The notes: a model not told the origin generated them from the letters alone. A stretch of 64,000 bases of DNA from Coriobacteriia bacterium (GCA_030652345.1 JAUSAU010000085.1:1-64000), one strand, 5' to 3'. Shown: positions 1-8,485, counted from the first letter of the stretch. Numbers and translations are program-made.

Positions 1-1
1 G

Positions 2-364
2 TCAGGCCGGCTGCTGGATGCCTATCCGATTGCCCTCGGTGTCCTCTATGAAGGCGACCCAGCCGACCACGTCGCCCATCAACTGCTTCTCCCTGAGTAT
101 CTTCCCACCCGCCTCGACGACGCGCGCGAGCATGCCGTCGATGTCGCCGCCGGATCCCAGGTACACGGTCGGGCCGTCGTGCGTCGGCTCCCCGCCTTCG
201 TAGAGATCGGCACTTACGCCGTCATCGGGCCCGCCGATGACCCCGATCGGGGTCCCCATGCCCGGCAGGAGACCGACAGGGTAGCCGGTCACCGCGCTGT
301 AGAACGCCCGCGCGCGCTCGAGATCGACGACCGGGATGTCCACCCAGACGATGATGTCGCTCAT
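2..364 (-). CDS. VOC (glyoxalase/bleomycin-resistance) family protein
   Basis: A 120-residue single vicinal-oxygen-chelate domain. It opens with the family signature VDIPVVDLERARAFYSAVTG and ends in the typical EDTEGNRIGIQQP strand. The ATG at 364 is chosen because AAGGGAG lies just upstream; the longer reading frame upstream has no VOC character. Members bind a divalent metal in a paired betaalphabetabetabeta fold and act as isomerases, dioxygenases or drug-binding proteins; the substrate cannot be told here. The neighbouring EamA exporter lies upstream on the same strand, 70 bp away. Confidence 0.85.
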   Translation of the reverse strand: MSDIIVWVDIPVVDLERARAFYSAVTGYPVGLLPGMGTPIGVIGGPDDGVSADLYEGGEPTHDGPTVYLGSGGDIDGMLARVVEAGGKILREKQLMGDVVGWVAFIEDTEGNRIGIQQPA

Positions 365-434
365 CGGTATCACTCCCTTGGGGTCGAACCGCCACCACGG
401 AATGTGTACCCGAAGCCGAGGCCCCGGGCGCCGC

Positions 435-1418
435 TCAGCGGCGGGAGTGGTCAGCCTCGGCAGGCGCGGCGGACTCGATCGCTGCGGCACCCGGTGTCGC
501 CGCGCCCGGGTCGATGACCGCCTTGGGGCCGGTCTCCGCATAGACGACGGCGCCGACCACGACCGCGCACGCGACGGCCTGCAGCGCGTTCAGCTCCTCG
601 CCGCGAACCAACCACCCCGCCGCGAGCGCCACGACCGGGATCAGGTTGATCGAGAGTGCGGCGCGCCCGGCCGGCATGCCCGCCAGCGTCGTGTTGTACA
701 GACCGAATGCCCCGAGACTGACGAAGACGCCCAGATAGGCGACGCTCGCCCACGCCTCCCACGGTATCGCGGCCCATGCCGGAGTCTCCGACAGCAGCGC
801 CGGAACGGCGAAGAACACCGTCCCGACGATCGCCTGCATGCCGGTGAGCAGCCACGGGTCGTAGCGGTCGCTCAGATGCTTGACGGTCAGCATCGAGCCG
901 GCCGCGGAGACCATCGCCAGCAGTTCGAGCGTGTTGCCGAGCAGCGGGTTGGGAGCCGACTCCTGCGCGCTTCCGCCGAACGACAGCATCGCGACGCCGA
1001 CGAGCGACACCGCGATCGCCACGGCCGCCCGCGCCCCGAGCCGCTCCTTCAGGAACAGCCATGCGCCGGCGCCCACGAGCAGCGGGACGATCGCGGAGAT
1101 CACACCTGCCTGGCTCGACGTCGTGAACACGACCGCATAGCCCTCGAGCAGGTAGTACAGACACGGGATGCACAGCCCCGCGAACAGGAGCAGCTTCCAG
1201 TCGCCTCTGCGGTACTCCGGCTTGGGGAACCTGCGCCAGAACGGCACGATAGCGACAGCCGCGACGGCCATCCTCAGGAAGATCACCGTCATCGGCGGGA
1301 AACTGTCGAGCGCGACCTTCGTCGCGGCGAAGCTCGTCCCCCAGAACAAGACGGCGCCGGCGAGCGAGAGCAGCGGCAGGACTGATGTGGTCCGTACGGG
1401 AGCGGTGGGCACGGGCAT
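435..1418 (-). CDS. EamA/DMT-superfamily transporter
   Basis: A 327-residue integral membrane protein with about ten hydrophobic segments arranged as two EamA repeats. The first begins at residue 12 (SLAGAVLFWGTSFAATKVAL), with the usual WG-F motif of drug/metabolite exporters. Family members export amino acids, purines or small metabolites; the substrate is unknown. ATG 1418 has AGAGG almost touching it; a GTG six bases further in (1412) is better spaced and may be the true start. It is divergent from the SdpR-type repressor gene. Confidence 0.9.
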   Translation of the reverse strand: MPVPTAPVRTTSVLPLLSLAGAVLFWGTSFAATKVALDSFPPMTVIFLRMAVAAVAIVPFWRRFPKPEYRRGDWKLLLFAGLCIPCLYYLLEGYAVVFTTSSQAGVISAIVPLLVGAGAWLFLKERLGARAAVAIAVSLVGVAMLSFGGSAQESAPNPLLGNTLELLAMVSAAGSMLTVKHLSDRYDPWLLTGMQAIVGTVFFAVPALLSETPAWAAIPWEAWASVAYLGVFVSLGAFGLYNTTLAGMPAGRAALSINLIPVVALAAGWLVRGEELNALQAVACAVVVGAVVYAETGPKAVIDPGAATPGAAAIESAAPAEADHSRR

Positions 1419-1541
1419 CCTCTATAGGGCTTCGTGAGCAGGAACAGCTGCGTCGGACAACGCAGGTGGGGTTGTTGCAGGATACGACACCTGCTGAGGC
1501 TGACGGCGACGCGCCTTGACTGGCCCGGCCGCTCGGTGTTA

Positions 1542-1559
1542 TTTAGATATCTATCTAAA
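1542..1559. promoter_or_regulatory. Perfect palindrome, probable SdpR-type operator
   Basis: TTTAGATA-TC-TATCTAAA is an exact 8-bp inverted repeat with a 2-base spacer. It is strikingly AT-rich in GC-rich surroundings, 25 bp upstream of the ArsR/SdpR gene and downstream of a TTGACT -35-like hexamer at 1516. ArsR-family repressors usually bind such a site and autoregulate; that role is inferred. Confidence 0.65.
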
Positions 1560-1583
1560 CGTCTAATCGAGCGAGGGCACGCG

Positions 1584-1868
1584 ATGCAGGGTGATGTATT
1601 CAAAGCGCTCGCCGACCCGACGCGCCGGGGCATCCTCGCCTTGCTTCAGAGGGGGGACCTGACCGCAGGCACGATAGCCGACAACTTCGACATGTCGAAG
1701 CCATCCATCTCGCATCACCTGTCGGCGCTCAAGCACGCGGGACTCGTCGCCGCCGAGAGGCGCGGCCAGGAGATCGTCTACTCGCTCGATACGACCGTGT
1801 TCCAGGACCTGCTCGCCTACACCCTCGGGTTCCTCGGCGAGAAGGACGAAGGGGGATCCGACCGATGA
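1584..1868 (+). CDS. ArsR/SdpR-family transcriptional repressor
   Basis: A 94-residue winged-helix protein. Residues 4-16 (FKALADPTRRGIL) are the ArsR signature, and residues 33-55 (MSKPSISHHLSALKHAGLV) form the recognition helix-turn-helix. No metal-binding Cys pair is present, which fits the SdpR/autorepressor branch rather than metal sensors. The start at 1584 follows GAGGG. Its stop overlaps the start of the SdpI-like gene (ATGA), the classic sdpR-sdpI arrangement in which the membrane immunity protein sequesters the repressor. No toxin precursor SdpC is in the window. Confidence 0.88.
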   Translation: MQGDVFKALADPTRRGILALLQRGDLTAGTIADNFDMSKPSISHHLSALKHAGLVAAERRGQEIVYSLDTTVFQDLLAYTLGFLGEKDEGGSDR

Positions 1869-2548
1869 AGCTGAAAGAGATGCCCGTACTCCCGCTCGTG
1901 ATGATCGCCGTGATGTTCGCGGTCGGCGCCTGGGTCTACCCCAGCCTTCCCGACCGCATACCGATGCACTGGAACGCGGCGGGCCAGATCGACAGGTGGG
2001 AGCCTACGTCTCTCGCCAACGTCTTCGGCGAGCCGCTCAGCGCGCTCGGCATCTACGCGCTGTTCATGCTGATGCCGCTCATCGACCCGAAGCGCGCCAA
2101 CCTGTACAGGTCCAAGCCGATCTACTTCCTGGTGCTCGACCTGACGGTGGCGCTGTTCCTTCTAATGTTCCTCGGCGGGCTCGCGGCCGCGTTCTACACG
2201 TCGTTGCCGATCGACCGGCTCGCCCTGGGCGGTGTCGGAATGATGCTCGTGGTGATCGGCAACTACATGGGACGCGTGAAACTCAACTGGACGCTCGGCG
2301 TGCGCTCGGCATGGACGCTGTCAGACGACACGGTCTGGACGCGGACGAACCGCTTGGGTGGGCGACTGTTCGCGGTCGCCGGAGCGCTTTCAATCATGGG
2401 CACGCTCCTGCCCCCTCCGTGGGGGTTCGTGATCCTGATGGCCTCGGCTCTCGCCATCCTGCCGGTGACCTTCATCTACTCCATGCTGCTGTATCGACGG
2501 CTGCACCCGGAGGACGCCGGTCGCCCCAAGCCCGACGCGGCTCGCTGA
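1865..2548 (+). CDS. SdpI-family / DUF1648 membrane protein
   Basis: A 227-residue protein. The N-terminal DUF1648 module has a first transmembrane segment at 8-26, then LPDRIPMHWNAAGQIDRW. Further membrane segments follow and a C-terminal SdpI domain (GRVKLNWTLGVRSAWTLSD, then TNRLGGRLF). In Bacillus SdpI gives immunity to the SdpC killing factor and recruits SdpR to the membrane; the local toxin is unknown. It is co-translated with the repressor upstream by a 4-base overlap and runs convergently into the ACT-domain gene. Confidence 0.88.
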   Translation: MKLKEMPVLPLVMIAVMFAVGAWVYPSLPDRIPMHWNAAGQIDRWEPTSLANVFGEPLSALGIYALFMLMPLIDPKRANLYRSKPIYFLVLDLTVALFLLMFLGGLAAAFYTSLPIDRLALGGVGMMLVVIGNYMGRVKLNWTLGVRSAWTLSDDTVWTRTNRLGGRLFAVAGALSIMGTLLPPPWGFVILMASALAILPVTFIYSMLLYRRLHPEDAGRPKPDAAR

Positions 2549-2561
2549 GCCGAGGGCCGGG

Positions 2562-3086
2562 CTACTCCCCGACCGCGGTGATGGAGAGATCCACGTCCGC
2601 ATCGGCGGCAGCGGCGCTGAGCTCGGCACGCCAGTCCGGGCCGGTCAGGTCCCGCGGAACGGCCACGAGTGCGTTCATGGAGAAGAGCGGGGCGCCGCTG
2701 ACAGGAGCCTCGGATGTGGCCGTGTCCATCGTCTCGATGCTGATACCGAGTTGCGAGATCGCGCGGGCGATGCCGTTGATGATGCCCTCGTGGTCGGCGC
2801 CCTCCACCTCGATGCGGTACTGCGCGGCCGCGACGGGCTCCGCCTTCTCCGTCGCGGTGACGGTCAACTTGTAGCCCTGCCCGACCATCTGCGCGAACGC
2901 TCGCTCGAGCGCCACGATGTGGACCTCCGGCAGCGAGACGAGCGCGAGGATCGCGAACTCCCCACCCAGATGCACCATCCGGCTGTTCTCGATGTTGCCC
3001 TCGAGGCCGAGCAGCACGCGGGTGGCTTCCTCGACCACACCGATACGGTCGGGACCGGTGAGGGTCAATACGATGTTCGCGCGCAT
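2562..3086 (-). CDS. Tandem ACT-domain protein, GcvR-like
   Basis: A 174-residue protein built of two ACT domains, about 1-80 (VLTLTGPDRIGVVEEATRVL) and 92-174 (YRIEVEGADHEGIINGIARA). The layout matches GcvR-type regulatory proteins that sense amino acids, especially glycine; no DNA-binding domain is seen. ATG 3086 has AAAGGA upstream. It stands alone, convergent with the SdpI gene and divergent from the GNAT gene, so no pathway can be assigned from context. Confidence 0.8.
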   Translation of the reverse strand: MRANIVLTLTGPDRIGVVEEATRVLLGLEGNIENSRMVHLGGEFAILALVSLPEVHIVALERAFAQMVGQGYKLTVTATEKAEPVAAAQYRIEVEGADHEGIINGIARAISQLGISIETMDTATSEAPVSGAPLFSMNALVAVPRDLTGPDWRAELSAAAADADVDLSITAVGE

Positions 3087-3186
3087 GGGTGCGTCCTTTC
3101 GGGCGGGCGGGGCAATGCGGGGTGCAGAGGTGACTATACCGCCAGCGACGCGGGCGGTACCGCCGCACGCGGGTACACTTCTCTCT

Positions 3187-3696
3187 ATGTCTGAACCGGT
3201 ACACATAGTCGAGGCCACGACTCCCGACGAGATCGACGCCGTCCGGGCGCTGTTCGGCGAGTACGCGGCCGAGCTGGGCTGGGACATCTCCACGGGCTGG
3301 ATCGCCGACGAGATCGCCGGGCTCCCGGGCCCGTACGCGCCTCCGCGGGGGTCACTCATGCTGGCGTACGCGCACGGAGAGCCGGCAGGCGCGCTCGGGC
3401 TGCAGCCGGTGCCCGAGCCGGCGCGCATCCCCGGCACGGGGGCGGAGACGGCCGGCGAGCTCAAGCGCATGTTCGTGCGGCCGCGATTCCGCGGCGCCGG
3501 CGTCGGGCGCGCACTCGCGAAGCGATCCGAGGAAGAAGGACGGCGCCTCGGGTACGAGTCGCTCGTACTGACCACGAACGCCGAGATGTTCCCGCTCGCG
3601 CAGGGCTTGTACGAGTCGCTCGGCTACGTGGAGTGGCGCCCGTACCGGGACGACATGCCGTACCCGGACATCCGCTGGATGCGCCTCACGCTCTAG
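3187..3696 (+). CDS. GNAT-family N-acetyltransferase
   Basis: A 169-residue GNAT fold. Motif A is clear around residues 94-110 (LKRMFVRPRFRGAGVGRAL), with the R-G-x-G-V-G acetyl-CoA pyrophosphate loop, followed by the C-terminal YESLGYVEW segment (motif B). The acceptor substrate cannot be predicted. The start at 3187 has only a weak ribosome site. It is followed after 59 bp by azlC on the same strand. Confidence 0.88.
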   Translation: MSEPVHIVEATTPDEIDAVRALFGEYAAELGWDISTGWIADEIAGLPGPYAPPRGSLMLAYAHGEPAGALGLQPVPEPARIPGTGAETAGELKRMFVRPRFRGAGVGRALAKRSEEEGRRLGYESLVLTTNAEMFPLAQGLYESLGYVEWRPYRDDMPYPDIRWMRLTL

Positions 3697-3755
3697 ACCC
3701 TCTCGCTCGCGCGGCACCGTGCTACCATCGCGTCTCCCTTGGGCGAGGAGCGCCG

Positions 3756-4454
3756 ATGTCCCGCAGGAACCAATCGATGATCGCCGGGGCCAGAGACGTG
3801 GCGCCGATCCTGCTCGGCATCGTGCCGTTCGGTCTCGTCGCCGGCGCCGCGGTGATCCAGGCCGGGTTCGGGCTCGCAGAGGCGGTCGGCATGTCGCTGT
3901 TCGTCAACGCCGGTGCCTCCCAGATCGTCGCCACGACGCTCTTCGGCGAAGGCGCACCGCTCTTCGTCGTCCTCGGCACGGCGCTCGTGGTCAACGCGCG
4001 CATGTTCATCTACTCGACGTCGATCGCGCCGGTGCTGGCAGATGCGTCGCCACGGCTGCGGCCGCTGCTCGGCCACATGCTCGTCGACCAGAACTACGCG
4101 ACGACGATGACGCGCGGCCGGTTCCGCGAGGACGTCGACGTCGTGGCGTACTACATCGGATGCTGGCTCGCGCTGGCGAGCGTATGGCAGCTCTCGAGCA
4201 TCGCAGGAGCGCTGCTCGGGTCGTTCATCCCGACGTCGTGGCAGCTCGACTTCGCTGTGCCGCTCGTCTTCCTCGCGCTGCTGGCCCCGACGCTGAAAGA
4301 CCGGCTCTCGATCACCGTGGCGGTCGTCACCGGCATCTCGGCGGCGATCCTCGTGCCGATCATGCCGATGCAGACGGGACTGCTCGTCGCGATGCTCATC
4401 GGGATGATCACGGGTGCCGCGTTCCACGGTCCTGAGACGGAGGAGGAACGATGA
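3756..4454 (+). CDS. azlC: AzlC-family branched-chain amino acid exporter, large subunit
   Basis: A 232-residue membrane protein of the AzlC/YgaZ family. It shows the family signature near residue 14 (ILLGIVPFGLVAGAAVIQAG), the small-residue helix containing NAGASQIVATTLFG, and NARMFIYSTSIAP. Together with AzlD it exports branched-chain amino acids or related compounds across the cytoplasmic membrane. Start 3756 has GCGAGGAG six bases upstream. The stop overlaps the azlD ATG, so the two subunits are translationally coupled. Confidence 0.9.
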   Translation: MSRRNQSMIAGARDVAPILLGIVPFGLVAGAAVIQAGFGLAEAVGMSLFVNAGASQIVATTLFGEGAPLFVVLGTALVVNARMFIYSTSIAPVLADASPRLRPLLGHMLVDQNYATTMTRGRFREDVDVVAYYIGCWLALASVWQLSSIAGALLGSFIPTSWQLDFAVPLVFLALLAPTLKDRLSITVAVVTGISAAILVPIMPMQTGLLVAMLIGMITGAAFHGPETEEER

Positions 4455-4780
4455 GCCGCGTCGCCACCTTCTGGCTCGTCATCGGTGTCCTCGCGATAGG
4501 CACGTGGGCCATGCGGAGTCTGCCGATCATGCTGCACGGACAGGTCCCATCGCCGCCCTGGGCGAAGCGGTTGCTGCGGTACGTGCCGGTGGCGGCGCTG
4601 ACCGCGCTCGTCGTGCCGAGCGTGCTGTACCTCAAGAGCGGCGGGGTCTACGCCTTCGCGCCCGCACGCGTGATCGCCGGGGTGGTCGCGCTGGCGATCG
4701 CCTGGCGCACCCGGAACGTCATCGCCACTCTGGCGTGCGGCATGATCGCGCTGTGGGCGGCGCAGGCGCTGCTGGGCTAG
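4451..4780 (+). CDS. azlD: AzlD-family branched-chain amino acid exporter, small subunit
   Basis: A 109-residue protein with four hydrophobic segments and the AzlD landmarks TWAMRSLPIMLHGQ (residues 19-32) and LLRYVPVAALTALVVPSV. It is the partner of the AzlC protein just upstream; the genes overlap by 4 bases. The family is about 100-110 residues, so this copy is full length. Confidence 0.9.
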   Translation: MSRVATFWLVIGVLAIGTWAMRSLPIMLHGQVPSPPWAKRLLRYVPVAALTALVVPSVLYLKSGGVYAFAPARVIAGVVALAIAWRTRNVIATLACGMIALWAAQALLG

Positions 4781-4794
4781 CGCAGCGGGAGATC

Positions 4795-5331
4795 TCAGCC
4801 GATGCTGACGATCATCACGCGGTCGATCTGCACGTCCGTGCCGACGACGAACTCGCGCTTCCCGACCTCGACGAAGCCGCGCTTCTCGTAGAAGGCCCTG
4901 GCGCGGCCGTTGATCTCCCACGTGCTGAGCCACAGCGTCGCGGCGCCCCGAGATGCCGCCTCGGCGACCGCGGCTTCCATGAGCCGCTGGGCCAGCCCGC
5001 TCCCGTGCCGGCTCGACGAGACGTAGAAGCGCCCGAGCTCGAGCGCATCGGGGTCGGCGACGCCCGGCGGCACGCGCGAGACGCGGACCTGGAAGAAGGC
5101 GACCAGCGCCCCGTCGGCCTCCTCGGCGACGTAGGTGGAGATGGCCGCGTCGCGCAGTTCCGCCTCCTGGACCGCGGTGGAATACGTCTCGCGCAAGAAG
5201 AGGTCGAGATCGGCCGGAGGCGTGTCGGCGGCGAACGATTCCGCGTAGACGTATGCGGCGAACTCCGCGAGTGCGGTCGCGTCCGCCGGCGTCGCGCGCC
5301 GGATGATCGGGAGGGCGGGTTCGGCGGTCAC
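4795..5331 (-). CDS. GNAT-family N-acetyltransferase
   Basis: A GNAT acetyltransferase of 178 residues from the preferred GTG at 5331, which has GAGAAGGGGC upstream; an ATG at 5373 would add 14 basic residues. Motif A reads LELGRFYVSSSRHGSGLAQRL, with S-R-H-G-S-G in place of the usual Q-x-x-G-x-G/A, followed by WEINGRARAFYEKRGFVEVG. The N-terminal IRRATPADATALAEF is typical of the RimI/YhhY-like branch. Substrate unknown. Confidence 0.85.
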   Translation of the reverse strand: MTAEPALPIIRRATPADATALAEFAAYVYAESFAADTPPADLDLFLRETYSTAVQEAELRDAAISTYVAEEADGALVAFFQVRVSRVPPGVADPDALELGRFYVSSSRHGSGLAQRLMEAAVAEAASRGAATLWLSTWEINGRARAFYEKRGFVEVGKREFVVGTDVQIDRVMIVSIG

Positions 5332-5423
5332 GGTCGGAGTGCCCCTTCTCCAGCGTCGGCGGTTGCCCTTCATGACGGCGAGGTATGAACCCGTCAGACG
5401 AACACTATCGAGGAGGAGCCGTC

Positions 5424-5825
5424 ATGGCGAAAGTCGAGTTGCGCAATGAGCTCATGTTCAAGGCACCGACCCGCGTCGGCCTGCTGGCGGACGTGACCGA
5501 GGCGTTGTGGACCGCGGACGTCAACATCCTGGCCATCGGCGCGTACGACAAGGGCGGCATGGGCGAGTTCCTGATGATCACCAGCAACAACAAGCGCGCG
5601 TTCGAAGCGCTCGAGAAGCTCGACGGTGAGGTCGACCTGCGGTCCGTCGTCGTCGCTGAGGTGCCGAACCGGCCCGGCCAGCTCGCCACGATCTCGCGCC
5701 GCCTGGCCGACAAGGCCATCAACGTGAATCAGGTCTATGCGACATCGGTCGAGGCACCCACCGTCATGCTCGTCATCGACGCGTCCTGCGAGGCCGACGT
5801 GGTCACCCTGCTCGAGGATCTGTGA
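5424..5825 (+). CDS. Two-ACT-domain amino-acid-binding protein
   Basis: A 133-residue protein consisting only of two ACT domains. The first has PTRVGLLADVTEALWTADVN, the second NRPGQLATISRRLADKAINV. Free-standing double ACT proteins of this size are ligand-binding regulatory subunits whose partner is usually not adjacent. The ribosome site AGGAGGAG fixes the start at 5424. The 3' end overlaps the antisense gene remnant at 5803-5991 by 23 bases. Confidence 0.8.
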   Translation: MAKVELRNELMFKAPTRVGLLADVTEALWTADVNILAIGAYDKGGMGEFLMITSNNKRAFEALEKLDGEVDLRSVVVAEVPNRPGQLATISRRLADKAINVNQVYATSVEAPTVMLVIDASCEADVVTLLEDL

Positions 5826-5991
5826 CCGACTCGGCGTAGGCCTGCCGCTCGAAGCGGTTGTCCCGGTAGGGATCGCCGCCGCGCGCGAGCTGGACCAGCG
5901 ATGAGATCGCGTACGCGGGCAGGAAGAACGGGCCCCAGCGCTCGTACTGGCGCACGTGCACGTGCTCGTGCACGGCCGCCAGTCCGTCGGC
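5803..5991 (-). pseudogene. Remnant of a conserved HEHVHVRQYERWGP-type protein
   Basis: The codons directly after the ppiC stop, in the same frame, remain open for 62 codons to a TGA at 5805. They encode ADGLAAVHEHVHVRQYERWG, then PFFLPAYAISSLVQLARGGD and PYRDNRFERQAYAES. This resembles the C-terminal half of a short conserved bacterial protein with an HExxHxxQ-like motif; recognition is from memory of the family. No plausible start or N-terminal half exists here, so it looks like a truncated gene left behind ppiC, unless ppiC stop readthrough makes a fusion. Confidence 0.5.
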
Positions 5992-6270
5992 CTATCCGCG
6001 CTTCGTGACCTCGATGAGGTGGTAGCCGAAGCGGGTCTTCACGGGGCCGTGAACCACGCCGACCTCGTCGTTGAAGCACACGTCGTTGAACTCCTGGACC
6101 ATCATCCCGGGCGAGAAGGTGCCGAGTTCGCCGCCCTGCTGGGACGACGGACAGCTCGAGAACTCGCGAGCCACGTCGGCGAAGTCCGCGCCGTCGGCGA
6201 TCTTCTGCTTGAGCTCGTTGGCCTGCTCCTCGGTCGGGACGAGGATGTGTCGTGCCTGTGCCTGGGTCAT
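5992..6270 (-). CDS. ppiC: PpiC-type peptidyl-prolyl cis-trans isomerase (parvulin)
   Basis: A 92-residue single-domain parvulin. Landmarks are ARHILVPTEEQANELKQKI, FADVAREFSSCPSSQQGGEL, FSPGMMVQEFNDVCF and the terminal RFGYHLIEVTKRG. The domain is complete and has no signal peptide or membrane anchor, so it is cytoplasmic like E. coli PpiC (93 aa). It catalyses isomerisation of Xaa-Pro bonds. The TAG stop is followed in frame by a remnant of another gene. Confidence 0.93.
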   Translation of the reverse strand: MTQAQARHILVPTEEQANELKQKIADGADFADVAREFSSCPSSQQGGELGTFSPGMMVQEFNDVCFNDEVGVVHGPVKTRFGYHLIEVTKRG

Positions 6271-6323
6271 GTGGGTTCTCCTTGGTGTCGTCTGCCTTCA
6301 GGACCGCATGCGGCCCGGTTCCC

Positions 6324-7643
6324 CTAGAACTCCAGCCCTTCCAGCCGCTCGAACACCACGCCCGTTCGCGTCAGGAACGCGCGCGGGTCGAAGATCGCCT
6401 CGACGGTGCCGAAGTCGAGCGGGAAGTCGTGCTCCCCGGCGAGGTAGTCGCGCAGGCCCGGGCCCGGCTCGGCGTTCTGGATGTCCGACCACACCTTCAT
6501 GGACGCGCGCTGCACGACGTCGTACGCGTCCTCGCGCAGCATGCCCGTGTCGACGAGCGCGAGCAGGACGCGCGACGAGTAGATCAGTCCGCGCGTCTTC
6601 TCGAGGTTGGCGACCATGACCTCGGGATAGAGCACGAGTCCGTCGAGTATCCACTCGAGCTTCGAGAGGATGTAGTCGGTGGCGATGGTGGAGTCGGCGA
6701 GCACGACGCGCTCAGCGCCGGAGTGCGAGATGTCGCGCTCGTGCCACAGCGCCACGTCGTCGAAGCCGACCTGCGCGTTGGCCTTGATGACGCGCGCCAG
6801 CCCGCAGATGCGCTCGGCCGTGATCGGGTTGCGCTTGTGCGGCATCGCCGACGAGCCCTTCTGGCCCTTGGTGAACGGCTCCTCCGCCTCGAGGGTGTCG
6901 GTCTTCTGGAGCGCGCGGACCTCGGTGGCGATCTCCTCGGCGGTCGCGGCGAGCGTGGCGAGCACGGCGAGGTACTGCGCGTGACGGTCGCGGGCGATGA
7001 CCTGTGTGGAGAGCGGGTCGGGCGTCAGCCCGAGCTTCTCGCACACGTAGCTCTCCACGAACGGGTCGATGTTGGAGTACGTGCCGACCGCGCCGGAGAT
7101 CGCGCCGACCGCGATCATCTCGCGCGTGCGCAGCAGCCGCTGCTCGGCGCGCTTCATCGCCCACGCCCAGCGGCCGAACTTCATGCCGAACGTCATCGGC
7201 TCGGCGTGGATGCCGTGGGTGCGGCCCACGCACAGCATGTCGCGCGTCTCGAACGCCCGGCGCTTGCAGACCACACCGATGCGGCGCACGTCCGCGATGA
7301 TGATGTCGATCGCCTGGACCATCTGGCAGCACAGCGCGGTGTCGCCGAGGTCCGACGAGGTCATGCCGTAGTGGACCCACTTCGACGGCTCGCCGATGTG
7401 CTCCGCCATGTTGGTGAGGAACGCGATGACGTCGTGGTTCAGCGTCGCCTCGAGCTCGTCGATCCGCTCGACCTCGAACGCCGCGCGCTCGCGGATCTGC
7501 GCCGCCTCTTCCTTCGTGATGCCGCACTCGCCGAGCTCGGCCTGCGCCTCGCACGCGAGCACCTCGATCTCCTTCCAGATCTCGAACTTGTTCTGGAGGG
7601 ACCAGATGGCGCCCATCTCCGGGCGGGTGTAGCGATCGATCAT
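6324..7643 (-). CDS. purB: Adenylosuccinate lyase
   Basis: A 439-residue fumarase/aspartase-superfamily lyase. The start MIDRYTRPEMGAIW is typical of the short bacterial PurB branch. The superfamily signature appears as KGQKGSSAMPHKRNPITAE with the flexible SSAMPHKRNP loop, and the histidine-containing TSSDLGDTALCCQ and GRTHGIHAEPMT blocks are intact. It splits SAICAR to AICAR and adenylosuccinate to AMP in the purine pathway. Other purine genes (purE, purD) lie at the far right of the window, not adjacent. Confidence 0.97.
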   Translation of the reverse strand: MIDRYTRPEMGAIWSLQNKFEIWKEIEVLACEAQAELGECGITKEEAAQIRERAAFEVERIDELEATLNHDVIAFLTNMAEHIGEPSKWVHYGMTSSDLGDTALCCQMVQAIDIIIADVRRIGVVCKRRAFETRDMLCVGRTHGIHAEPMTFGMKFGRWAWAMKRAEQRLLRTREMIAVGAISGAVGTYSNIDPFVESYVCEKLGLTPDPLSTQVIARDRHAQYLAVLATLAATAEEIATEVRALQKTDTLEAEEPFTKGQKGSSAMPHKRNPITAERICGLARVIKANAQVGFDDVALWHERDISHSGAERVVLADSTIATDYILSKLEWILDGLVLYPEVMVANLEKTRGLIYSSRVLLALVDTGMLREDAYDVVQRASMKVWSDIQNAEPGPGLRDYLAGEHDFPLDFGTVEAIFDPRAFLTRTGVVFERLEGLEF

Positions 7644-7706
7644 GAGCGGGCCTCCGAGGATGCGGTGAGTCGGTGCGGGCTCATTGTAGCGTGCGGCGCG
7701 TGCTCT

Positions 7707-8483
7707 CTACGGCGCCCTCACGAGCGGGATCGGGTTTGCGTCCATGAACTGCTGGAATCCGGATGGGTCGCCGGCCCCGGCCTGTTGGAGATAGCGAGCC
7801 CAGAACTCCCGGGTGGTGTCGTCCGAAAAGGTCGTCATGAACTCGGACCGCGGGGCCTCGTCCCTCAGGACGTGGAGCGCGGCAGCGGCTCGCGCGGGAT
7901 CCTTCACACGCTGGTCCAGCCACTCCCGCGCCCAAGCGCCCCTCCAGTATGCCTGTGCGCTGACCGTCCCACACCCTTTTGAGTAGACCGCACCCGCCTC
8001 TCCTCCTGCCACCTTCGTCGGGAACACGATGCCCGGCGGGAGCGTGAGCTTGGCCGCGGCCTCGCGGTATTCGACGAGCATCTCGGCCCGGCCGTGGGGC
8101 TTCTCGCGCACCTCGCTGATGATGTTGCGATAGGGCATGTAGAGCGCCAGGCCCGCCGCGCCGGACAGGAGCGTCAGCACCGCCAGGACGACGACGATCG
8201 CAAGGACGACTTTCGCCCACAAGGGGAAGCGCCGTGCCGGGCCCTCGGGCGGCTTCGCTGCGCGCGCGGCCTGCGCCGCCCTGAACTCGCTCGCGAGCAC
8301 CGTCAGATCGCCGATGGATGCGAGAGCGATCCCGAGTGCCTCGTCCTCGGACTTGCCGTCGGCCACAAGGTCTTCGACCTTTGCGGCGAGATCAGCGACG
8401 ACCTCGTCCTGTTGCTCCAAGACCTCCGCAGTCGGCTCGACCCCCTGGAATGCGCCCTTCACGTAGTTCCTGATAGCGTCCAC
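7707..8483 (-). CDS. HAAS-type membrane protein paired with PadR
   Basis: A 258-residue protein. Residues 1-75 are a helical HAAS-like domain (EVLEQQDEVVADLAAKVEDL, then SEDEALGIALASIGDLTVLA), the module usually found next to PadR regulators. One transmembrane segment follows (about 88-112), then an extracytoplasmic domain of unknown function. The GTG at 8483 is 3 bases after the PadR stop and uses GGGGGG within the PadR 3' end, so the two are co-translated. The PadR partner probably controls its level. Confidence 0.75.
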   Translation of the reverse strand: MDAIRNYVKGAFQGVEPTAEVLEQQDEVVADLAAKVEDLVADGKSEDEALGIALASIGDLTVLASEFRAAQAARAAKPPEGPARRFPLWAKVVLAIVVVLAVLTLLSGAAGLALYMPYRNIISEVREKPHGRAEMLVEYREAAAKLTLPPGIVFPTKVAGGEAGAVYSKGCGTVSAQAYWRGAWAREWLDQRVKDPARAAAALHVLRDEAPRSEFMTTFSDDTTREFWARYLQQAGAGDPSGFQQFMDANPIPLVRAP

Positions 8484-8485
8484 CG

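Noticed and set aside
6252..7982. Very long open frames antisense to purB and neighbours
   Set aside because: High GC gives long Arg/Ala/Gly-rich antisense frames here and in many other places (for example 17287-19131 and 28371-30089); they overlap well-conserved genes and lack domain signatures.
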